13,810 bases of DNA. It comes from Deltaproteobacteria bacterium (lineage in GTDB: Bacteria; Bdellovibrionota_F; JAHFAK01). The stretch lies in assembly GCA_023250585.1 (NCBI GenBank), contig JAHFAK010000013.1:12245-26054 (forward strand). The letters are read 5' to 3'. Positions within the stretch are counted from its first letter, which is position 1. Each line of letters opens with the position of its first letter. Below, one piece after another: positions 6,324 to 12,581 of this stretch. The notes below the pieces were generated by a model. It was not told the origin of the DNA. It was given only the letters and a program-made list of their open reading frames with translations, and searched no databases. The translations under genes and the position numbers were made by a program.

Positions 6324-7026
6324 AATAGTAAATAAAGCGTTGGCAGCTTGGGCAGAAATGCAGCTTATCTCCTCGTTTTAGTTGATTATAGATCTGATGA
6401 GGAATTCCCATAAAGCAGCCGTGACAAATTGTATCTTTACAGGGAACAACTGCTATGCCATTGCGATTTGTGATCAGTAAGTTATATTGAGAAAGAATAT
6501 CGGAGGGAATATGTTTAGTAAAAGCTTCGCGTTCTTTTGCTTTATTACTGATTTGAAGATGTAAATCCTGCTGTTTATCTCCCAATGCTTCTCGTATCTT
6601 TTGTAATTCAGTTTCAAGATCTTTAAGCGTTCCATCAGGATTCTCATGCTGTTTTTTGGTGCTTTCGAGCTTTTCAATAATTTCAAGAATTTGTTCTTCA
6701 AGATCCCCTATTATTTTTTTTTTGGTTTCAATTTCGGTAAGAATGGCGTGGTATTCTTCATCAGTTTTTATTCGGACAGCTTTTTCTTGGCTTTTTTCTT
6801 TATCACTTTCCATTTGTTTGAGTTCATTTTCGAGTTGCCTTTTCTTAGTTTCAATTAAACCAAGATAATTTTGAAATGTTGCTTCTTCTTCTTTTATTTT
6901 TTTGATTTTATTTCCAATTTCATACAGGCGTTCTTTTTCTTTTTCTTCCTTTTCCTTAAGATTTTTTATTTCAAGATCAATTGCCTGTAATTTTCCAAGC
7001 TCTTTTAACGTTTCCAACACAAACAA
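6295..7026 (-). CDS. Coiled-coil protein with C-terminal C4 zinc ribbon (zf-RING_7 family)
   Basis: The 243-residue product is almost wholly charged, heptad-like coiled coil from about residue 10 to 165, followed by a zinc ribbon with Cys201/Cys204 (CHGC) and Cys225/Cys228 (CPSC). This is the layout of the zf-RING_7 family, which includes H. pylori HP0958 (flagellar/RpoN chaperone) and chlamydial CT398/CdsZ (secretion-linked). Those relatives act as adaptors binding RNA or secretion and motility proteins in the cytoplasm; the role here is unknown. The start is TTG 7026 (AGGG 4 nt upstream) or GTG 7020, 7 nt after the AGGGTGG stretch at 7034-7028. The tRNA gene lies just upstream, and the lipoprotein gene overlaps its end by 29 nt. 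Confidence 0.88.
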   Translation of the reverse strand: MFVLETLKELGKLQAIDLEIKNLKEKEEKEKERLYEIGNKIKKIKEEEATFQNYLGLIETKKRQLENELKQMESDKEKSQEKAVRIKTDEEYHAILTEIETKKKIIGDLEEQILEIIEKLESTKKQHENPDGTLKDLETELQKIREALGDKQQDLHLQISNKAKEREAFTKHIPSDILSQYNLLITNRNGIAVVPCKDTICHGCFMGIPHQIYNQLKRGDKLHFCPSCQRFIYYYEFELSTMP

Positions 7027-7060
7027 ACCACCCTTTCTGTCAAATCTTAGTGCCTAACAG

Positions 7061-7132
7061 TGGGCCCACCTGGGATCGAACCAGGGACCAACCGGTTATG
7101 AGCCGGTGGCTCTACCACTGAGCTATAGGCCC
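7061..7132 (-). tRNA. tRNA with anticodon CAU, probably tRNA-Ile2 (lysidine type), else elongator tRNA-Met
   Basis: 72 nt fold into a complete cloverleaf. The 7-bp acceptor stem pairs GGGCCTA with TGGGCCC (one G-T pair). The D stem is GCTC/GAGC. The anticodon stem ACCGG/CCGGT has loop CTCATAA with CAT at 7100-7098. The T stem is CCTGG/CCAGG with loop TTCGATC. The discriminator base is A and CCA is not encoded. The G1-C72 pair rules out initiator tRNA. C4-G69 and C5-G68, known determinants for the lysidine synthase TilS, and the CTCATAA loop favour tRNA-Ile2 over elongator Met, but sequence alone cannot settle it. A TATAAT at 7169-7164 could be its own -10 box; otherwise it is processed from the rpoD transcript. 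Confidence 0.93.
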
Positions 7133-7203
7133 ATTCTTAGTTATTAGTTTTTAATCGTTATTTATTATAGTTTCATTCTATTTCTATCTACTAAAAATTC
7201 AAT

Positions 7204-8964
7204 TTATTCGTCAATAAAACTCTTGAGTTTCTTGCTTCTCGAAGGATGTCGAAGCTTACGTAATGCCTTTGCTTCGATTTGACGAATACGTTCACGAGTT
7301 ACATCAAAATCCTGTCCAACTTCTTCAAGAGTGTGATCATATTTTTCGCCAATACCAAATCTCATACGTAATACTTTTTCTTCCCGCGGAGTAAGGGTTG
7401 CGAGAACCTTTCTCGTTTGCTCAGAAAGATTAGTATTCAGTATTGCGTCTGAGGGGCTTGTTACTGCTTTATCTTCAATAAAATCTCCGAGATGACTATC
7501 TTCTTCTTCTCCAATCGGTGTTTCAAGTGAAATAGGTTCTTTTGCAATTTTTAATACTTTTCGTACCTTATCAACGGGAAGGTCCATTTTTTGTGCGATT
7601 TCTTCTGGTGTCGGTTCTCTGCCCATTTCTTGGACGAGTTGACGAGACGTACGAATGAGTTTATTAATTGTTTCGATCATATGAACGGGAATTCTGATTG
7701 TTCGTGCTTGATCCGCAATTGCTCGCGTAATTGCTTGTCGAATCCACCATGTTGCATAGGTGCTAAATTTATATCCACGGCGATACTCAAATTTATCAAC
7801 TGCTTTCATGAGACCAATATTTCCTTCTTGGATTAAATCAAGAAATTGTAATCCACGATTGGTATATTTTTTTGCGATACTTACAACCAAACGTAAATTT
7901 GCTTCTACTAATTCGCTTTTTGCCTTTTCAGCCATGAATTCAGCATTCTTAATAGCATAATAGGTATTTTTGAGTTCACTGACGGGTTGATTAGCTTCTT
8001 TTTCAATTGTTTTTATTATTTTTTGCGATTCAGCAAGCTTTTCTCCGGTTTGTTCTATCTCAGCAAATGGTCGTTTTAATTTTGTTTCTAATTGTTTTTT
8101 TGCGCGTGGATTTCGAGCAGCTTTAATTAAATTCTTAAGTTCTTTATCATTGGTCAACTTATATTTTTGAGTTATTTTTTCTAGGACTTTCTCTTCTTTT
8201 TTAATAGTAACAATAAAATTGTGAAATTTTTCAACAATCGTTGTAATTTGTTTTCGTGTGAGGTTAAGTTCCTTAAGATGATTGAACATGAGCTTCTGAT
8301 TATCAGTCATTTGAACATGTAAATTTCTTTTTGAACGAAGTGATTGAGATTTCTTTTTCAGATTATTCTCGAATTTTTGATTACTGAGGTAGAGATTTCT
8401 GATCTTACCAATTAATCCAAAAATATGTTCTTTAAAAGCTTCATGGTCAATTTCAAAATCATCATCTTCAATGTCTTTAACAATATCACGGAGTTTTATT
8501 TCATCATTTTTTAATTTATCAGAAAGAGTAAAAATTTCATTAAGTCCTATAGATGATTTCAAAACAGTTTCTAAGATCTCGTTGTTACCTTTTTCAATTC
8601 TTTTTGCTATTTCGACTTCACCTTCTCGTGTTAAAAGGGAAACGCTTCCCATCTTTCGTAAATAGAGACGAACAGGATCATTTTGCCGTACTTCTTCTGC
8701 TGGTTCTTCTTGTTCTTCTTCCTCGGCAGCCGCTGTTTCAACATGTTCATCTGCATCGATGCTTTGGATATCAGATTCGAATGCTTCATCGACGAGTTCA
8801 ATATTGAGTTTATGTAAAAGAATCATGATCTCATCGATTAATTCAGCTGAAATCATATCAGAAGGAAGAACATCGTTAATTTCTTCAAAGGTTAAAAATC
8901 CTTTATTTGTTCCAAGCTCAAGGAGTTTTTTAATTTCTTTTACTTTTTCTAATTTAACTTTCAT
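7204..8964 (-). CDS. rpoD: RNA polymerase primary sigma factor (sigma70)
   Basis: RpoD directs RNA polymerase to housekeeping promoters. The 586-residue product has region 1.1 (about 1-60), an acidic linker (60-95, Glu-rich), region 1.2 ([11 protein letters not shown] from 96), a long Lys-rich non-conserved region (about 129-345), and region 2 ([34 protein letters not shown], the [10 protein letters not shown] recognition helix). Region 3 ([12 protein letters not shown]) and region 4 follow ([13 protein letters not shown]; helix-turn-helix [17 protein letters not shown]). Full length and all motifs point to the primary sigma. AAGGA lies 6 nt before the ATG and only 3 nt separate it from the dnaG stop, so the two are co-transcribed. 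No clear terminator follows before the tRNA. Confidence 0.98.
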   Translation of the reverse strand: MKVKLEKVKEIKKLLELGTNKGFLTFEEINDVLPSDMISAELIDEIMILLHKLNIELVDEAFESDIQSIDADEHVETAAAEEEEQEEPAEEVRQNDPVRLYLRKMGSVSLLTREGEVEIAKRIEKGNNEILETVLKSSIGLNEIFTLSDKLKNDEIKLRDIVKDIEDDDFEIDHEAFKEHIFGLIGKIRNLYLSNQKFENNLKKKSQSLRSKRNLHVQMTDNQKLMFNHLKELNLTRKQITTIVEKFHNFIVTIKKEEKVLEKITQKYKLTNDKELKNLIKAARNPRAKKQLETKLKRPFAEIEQTGEKLAESQKIIKTIEKEANQPVSELKNTYYAIKNAEFMAEKAKSELVEANLRLVVSIAKKYTNRGLQFLDLIQEGNIGLMKAVDKFEYRRGYKFSTYATWWIRQAITRAIADQARTIRIPVHMIETINKLIRTSRQLVQEMGREPTPEEIAQKMDLPVDKVRKVLKIAKEPISLETPIGEEEDSHLGDFIEDKAVTSPSDAILNTNLSEQTRKVLATLTPREEKVLRMRFGIGEKYDHTLEEVGQDFDVTRERIRQIEAKALRKLRHPSRSKKLKSFIDE

Positions 8965-8967
8965 TTT

Positions 8968-10710
8968 TTATCCTTTAGAGAAAGATTTAGTGATAGAGCT
9001 TTGCTTTTTTACAAGCAATTCCTGTAATAATTTTTGATCATTGTGTCTCTCAGCGTCTTTAATAGCCTCGAGTATTTTTTTATTGTCCGCAACTTCTTTT
9101 TTCTTTTCTAATTTTGTAATTGCAGAAGTATAGAGAACATCAATTGTTTCAGTCTTTATTTCATCATCATCAAAAGATAGTTGAGTGATAATATATAAAA
9201 AGCGCGCTGCATCTTTTTCTGCTATAAGAGTTTTGAGAGAATATTCTGCTCTATCTCTTTGTTGTAGATAGGTTAGCAGATCTTTTATTTCTGGTGTACT
9301 AAAATATTCTATGACTCGTGAATCAAGGAGTTTGTCTAAATACTCTCTACTTGAGAGAGCGATCTTGACCAGAATTTTTTCAAGTGGAGGAATAATAAGA
9401 TTTTTCCGCGGTTGCAGCGGAGCTGCAAATACGAGTTCTTTCCTTGAAGTTTTTTTATTTAAGAGAGCGCGAAGCGTTTTCGGCTCGACTTTAATAAGAG
9501 ATGCGGTTTTCTGTAAATAGAGGTCTATCATAACTGGATTAGTAGATGCTTCTACTATACCAACAATATTTTTTGCAAGTTCTGATTTTGCAGTCACGGA
9601 TGGATTTTTTTTGATGTTACATTCTATATAATATTCAAACAGATCACGTGCATTGTTAATATACTGGCTGAGCGCTTCTTTGCCCTGAGACAGAAGGAAA
9701 GAATCAGCATCTGAATCTTTCGGCAAAATACAAATTTTTGCTTCGGCTTCATGCTGAATAATTAATGGAAGAGAGCGCAACATCGCATTGATTCCTGCTT
9801 CGTCTCCATCTAAAAGAAAGAGAATATTTTTGGTAAAACGTGTAAGAATTTTGAGATGCTCGTGAGTGAGTGCGGTTCCAGAAATAGCAACTGCATTGGT
9901 AAAATCAAAGCGATGAAGCGTAACAACATCAAAATATCCCTCAGTAAGAATCACATAATCTTTATGTACAATTTCTTTTTTTGCTTTATCAATACCAAAA
10001 AGCGTTGCGCTTTTATTATAGAGTAGTGAATCGCGCGAATTAAGATATTTAGGCATTCCGCTGTCGAGTACTCTTCCACCAAAGCCAATAATCTGGCTTC
10101 TTTGATTTTTGATAGGAAAGAGAAGTCGATTACGAAAATAATCATAGGGTTTATTTTCCTTGCCTGTAAGAACAAGGCCTAATGTCAATGCACGAGTAAG
10201 GTCGCTTTTATCATCTTTCAGGTGATTTGTTATATACTGCCATGAATCAGGAGCATAGCCAATTTCAAAGCTTTCAATCTCTTCATTGGTAACTTGTCGC
10301 TCTTTTAAGTAATTTTTTACTTTTTGATGACCTGCTAGATTTTTTTTATAAAGCCCACATACTTTTACATTGAGACTTATAAAATCGTTGAGAGAAGGTG
10401 ACTTTTTTCGGTCTTTATCTAAATTTACGGTGATATTGAATCTTTCCGCCAAAAGCTTTAAGGCATCCATAAATTCAATATTTTCAATTTTCATGATAAA
10501 GTTAATGGCATTTCCACCAACCCCGCAGCCAAAGCAGTGATAGATTTGTTTTGTTTCACTTACTACAAATGAAGGAGTTTTTTCTTCATGGAAAGGGCAA
10601 CGGGCTTTGTAGTTTGTTCCCGATCGTCTGAGTCCTATATAGTCATCGACCACGGATACGATATCAACATGATCGAGAAGCAATTGAACTTGTGAATTAA
10701 AATCTGACAA
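8968..10710 (-). CDS. dnaG: DNA primase
   Basis: DnaG makes the RNA primers for replication. The 580-residue product has the N-terminal CHC2 zinc finger (Cys38, His41, Cys59, Cys62), the catalytic-core motif RNRLLFPI (193-200) and FGGRVL, and the Toprim motifs TEGYFD (Glu257) and DGDEAG (Asp301, Asp303). A less conserved C-terminal helicase-binding part (about 430-580) follows. The start is TTG at 10710, with AAGG 6 nt upstream and an in-frame TAA just before it, which excludes a longer form. A TTG start may keep primase levels low. It lies second in rpsU-dnaG-rpoD, after a 59-nt spacer holding a hairpin. Confidence 0.98.
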   Translation of the reverse strand: MSDFNSQVQLLLDHVDIVSVVDDYIGLRRSGTNYKARCPFHEEKTPSFVVSETKQIYHCFGCGVGGNAINFIMKIENIEFMDALKLLAERFNITVNLDKDRKKSPSLNDFISLNVKVCGLYKKNLAGHQKVKNYLKERQVTNEEIESFEIGYAPDSWQYITNHLKDDKSDLTRALTLGLVLTGKENKPYDYFRNRLLFPIKNQRSQIIGFGGRVLDSGMPKYLNSRDSLLYNKSATLFGIDKAKKEIVHKDYVILTEGYFDVVTLHRFDFTNAVAISGTALTHEHLKILTRFTKNILFLLDGDEAGINAMLRSLPLIIQHEAEAKICILPKDSDADSFLLSQGKEALSQYINNARDLFEYYIECNIKKNPSVTAKSELAKNIVGIVEASTNPVMIDLYLQKTASLIKVEPKTLRALLNKKTSRKELVFAAPLQPRKNLIIPPLEKILVKIALSSREYLDKLLDSRVIEYFSTPEIKDLLTYLQQRDRAEYSLKTLIAEKDAARFLYIITQLSFDDDEIKTETIDVLYTSAITKLEKKKEVADNKKILEAIKDAERHNDQKLLQELLVKKQSSITKSFSKG

Positions 10711-10727
10711 AGGTAACCTTACAGATT

Positions 10728-10757
10728 CACGTGTCGGAACAATAGTCCGATACAGTG
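10728..10757 (-). promoter_or_regulatory. Hairpin in the rpsU-dnaG spacer, possible attenuator or processing site
   Basis: In the transcript, CACTGTATCGGA and TCCGACACGTG pair over 11 bp (one G-U pair and one bulged base) around a 7-nt loop. It ends only 8 nt before the AAGG of dnaG. No U-run follows, so it is not a standard intrinsic terminator. E. coli has a partial terminator at the same place in its rpsU-dnaG-rpoD operon, so a role in lowering dnaG relative to rpsU is plausible. Confidence 0.55.
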
Positions 10758-10769
10758 TATAAAATTTCT

Positions 10770-10961
10770 TTATCTTTTTACAAACGTTTTTAACGCGCGT
10801 TTACGAGCAGCTTGAGATTTTTTCTTTTTGCGAATGGATGGCTTTTCATAGTGCTCGCGTTTTTTTGTCTCGGAAATAATGCCTGCTTTTTCACATTGGC
10901 GTTTAAATCTCGAAAGCGCAATTTCAAATGATTCACCGTCTCTGATTTTAATACCTGGCAT
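10770..10961 (-). CDS. rpsU: Small ribosomal subunit protein bS21
   Basis: The 63-residue, strongly basic product carries the bS21 pattern: [20 protein letters not shown] (9-28), KREHYEKPS and the Arg/Lys-rich tail [12 protein letters not shown]. bS21 sits near the 3' end of 16S rRNA in the 30S subunit and helps initiation on mRNA. The ATG at 10961 has GAGGG 10 nt upstream. It is the first gene of the rpsU-dnaG-rpoD operon, behind a 197-nt control region. Confidence 0.97.
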   Translation of the reverse strand: MPGIKIRDGESFEIALSRFKRQCEKAGIISETKKREHYEKPSIRKKKKSQAARKRALKTFVKR

Positions 10962-10991
10962 GAACTCTTCACCCTCTCTTAGGAAATGATA

Positions 10992-11049
10992 AATAGGTTA
11001 ACTAACGTATAAAAAAATACTTATATGTCAATAGGTTATAAATACTTAT
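10992..11049. repeat. Two-fold iterated elements AATAGGTTA and AAATACTTAT around the rpsU -35 box
   Basis: AATAGGTTA occurs at 10992-11000 and 11030-11038, and AAATACTTAT at 11015-11024 and 11040-11049. Each pair keeps the same order. The TTGACA box sits between the two AAATACTTAT copies. A third, inverted AATACTTA forms the right arm of the hairpin next door. The arrangement suggests a repressor or activator site, but simple AT-rich sequence could also produce it. Confidence 0.5.
11004..11031 (-). promoter_or_regulatory. Candidate promoter of the rpsU-dnaG-rpoD operon
   Basis: The minus strand has a perfect TTGACA (11031-11026), then a 16-nt spacer and TACGTT (11009-11004) as a weak -10 box. 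It lies about 43 nt before the rpsU ATG. The -35 is convincing; the -10 is not, so the exact promoter is uncertain. Confidence 0.4.
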
Positions 11050-11066
11050 GGTTTAAGTATTTATAA
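11036..11066. terminator. 13-bp AT-rich hairpin between the barrel gene and the rpsU promoter
   Basis: TTATAAATACTTA (11036-11048) and TAAGTATTTATAA (11054-11066) pair perfectly around a 5-nt loop. It lies 93 nt past the stop of the minus-strand barrel gene and just upstream of the rpsU -35 box. It could end the upstream transcript or serve as a dyad operator. It has almost no GC and no U-run, so terminator function is uncertain. A separate 10-bp palindrome TGCCTAGGCA is at 11088-11097. Confidence 0.45.
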
Positions 11067-11158
11067 GATTTGAGTCAATTATCTTAGTGCCTAGGCAAAG
11101 TCAAGAATAAACAAACAATAAGTGTATTACTTCAGTATGAGGGGGTAGTATGTCCCAC

Positions 11159-11863
11159 TCATTTGAAATAATAGCCAATCCCAATTCCTGCAAAAGGAAT
11201 CGTCAGTAAGTCTACAAAGAGGTCATTAATATACGGTTCCACTTCATCAGGATTACCATGGACTTTTATGGTTTTGAAAACTCCAAGCTCGCCGGAGAGA
11301 GCGATATTTTTGTTAATAAAATAACGATAGCCAATGCTGCCGCGAACATTATGGGAATAGGTTTCGAGCAGAACTTCCGATTGTGTGAGGATTAAGTTTT
11401 GTCCTTCAGGACTTTCTATCAAATTAGGGAACATAAGCGATAAGGTGTCAACGCCAATAAAATCTCCACCAAAACCAAGAAAGGTATAGCCGGCAGAGAC
11501 GAATAATCCATTGGCACGCAGAGGAAAAAACTTGAAAAGGAGAGAGATGCTCATTGATGAATCAAGACTTTTTTGAATTGTGTCTTGGGTTTTTTGATCC
11601 CAATTACTCCCAAAAAGAGCTGCAGCTTGATTCATCGAATTTGTATAGAGAAAAGGCATATAGCCAACATCAAGCCCAATATTAAAAGATCGATTAATAT
11701 CATAATCGAATAATATGCCGGTTGAAAGAGGGTAATACGTTGTTGCAGAAATCCCTAATTGATTCCAATGATTAAATTTCCATGAAGAACAACAATATGA
11801 AGCCTCAACTTTCTGATTACAAATAAAAAATAAAGAAAGCATAAACGCTATTTTAAGCTTCAT
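11159..11863 (-). CDS. Putative outer-membrane beta-barrel protein
   Basis: The 234-residue product starts with a clear signal peptide (MKLKIAFMLSLFFI, probable cleavage after Ala21 in VEA-S), followed by two adjacent cysteines (24, 25). The mature part shows alternating strands rich in Tyr, Phe and Gly (NIGLDVGYMPFL, LFVSAGYTFLGFGGDF, VRGSIGYRYFINKNIALSGELGVF) and ends GIGIGYYFK, like the last strand of a barrel recognised by BAM, though the final residue is Lys. AAAGG sits 5 nt before the ATG. It lies 82 nt after another barrel-like gene and may share its transcript. I do not recognise a specific family; it could be a surface antigen or a small transport barrel. Confidence 0.7.
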   Translation of the reverse strand: MKLKIAFMLSLFFICNQKVEASYCCSSWKFNHWNQLGISATTYYPLSTGILFDYDINRSFNIGLDVGYMPFLYTNSMNQAAALFGSNWDQKTQDTIQKSLDSSMSISLLFKFFPLRANGLFVSAGYTFLGFGGDFIGVDTLSLMFPNLIESPEGQNLILTQSEVLLETYSHNVRGSIGYRYFINKNIALSGELGVFKTIKVHGNPDEVEPYINDLFVDLLTIPFAGIGIGYYFK

Positions 11864-11945
11864 AGAGACCTTTATAATATGAAGTTTGTTTATGATGCAA
11901 GATAAATGACGTATTGGATAAATAATAGTTGGTAATTAGCTGAAA

Positions 11946-12581
11946 TTAAAAGAAATTTATGTAGAAGCCCATTTCAATAGCAAATTGGAATATAAGAAGA
12001 TTAGGAGAAAGTGGCTCTAAATACACTACAGTTTGGGTTTCAAGGGTGCTTCCTACACGATCATTATAAGGAATATCGATGCCTGCGGCAAAGTAAAGGC
12101 CCACGAGACTATGATTGACAAAATCTCCAGAGGCATCTCCTGAGTCATTGAGTAGATATTGGGTGGCTGGTCCAACGGCAATATAAGGGTTTACTGCAGA
12201 CGTTTTATTTTCAACTAAAATAGCGTTATTATCATTTGCTAAATACTGAGTCTGTTTTTCTGCCAATGGATATAATTTGATAAGCAATCCGGCGAGAATA
12301 AAAAAGTATTGGGAATTTAATTCATCGCTGGTAGTTAATACCCATGGTTTAGAAAATCCTAATAAGAAAACAATATTCGTTCGATTAGAAAGACTAAATT
12401 CAAATGCTTCTTTAAATGAAGCACCTATAACATGAGTTCTACGAGAGGACTCATCGACCATGTAGTAATTAAAAGCAGGAGCGATAGCATAACGATTTAC
12501 ATATGCATATGAACGTTCTGATATAACACAAAAAATGAGTAGTATACTAAGAAAAGAAAATATGCTGTGTATGTACTTCAT
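11946..12581 (-). CDS. Putative outer-membrane beta-barrel protein coupled to the FliG-like gene
   Basis: The 211-residue product has a signal peptide (hydrophobic residues 7-20, likely cleavage after Ala26 in SYA-Y). Amphipathic strands follow (RYAIAPAFNYYMV, NIVFLLGFSKPWVL, NPYIAVGPATQYL, SLVGLYFAAGIDIP), and the end is MGFYINFF, a good terminal barrel strand with Phe last. The pattern suits a small 8- to 10-strand barrel. Its ATG overlaps the stop of the FliG-like gene (ATGA), so the two are probably translated together, an unusual pairing of an outer-membrane protein with a protein of cytoplasmic fold. Resemblance to the next barrel gene is general only; I see no clear paralogy. Function unknown. 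Confidence 0.7.
   Translation of the reverse strand: MKYIHSIFSFLSILLIFCVISERSYAYVNRYAIAPAFNYYMVDESSRRTHVIGASFKEAFEFSLSNRTNIVFLLGFSKPWVLTTSDELNSQYFFILAGLLIKLYPLAEKQTQYLANDNNAILVENKTSAVNPYIAVGPATQYLLNDSGDASGDFVNHSLVGLYFAAGIDIPYNDRVGSTLETQTVVYLEPLSPNLLIFQFAIEMGFYINFF

Noticed and set aside
6646-6868. Two plus-strand Phe/Ser-rich frames
   Set aside because: They are the complement of the Lys/Glu-rich coiled coil of the zinc-ribbon gene and have no start signals.
7044-7056. 13-bp sequence shared with 11081-11093 (ATCTTAGTGCCTA)
   Set aside because: About one such match is expected by chance in a window this size, and the flanks do not match.
7061-7132. Initiator tRNA-fMet
   Set aside because: Position 1 is G paired with C72 and the anticodon stem lacks the three G-C pairs typical of initiators.
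11159-12581. Recent tandem duplication of the two barrel genes
   Set aside because: By eye the mature sequences share only general barrel features, with no conserved blocks or similar DNA.
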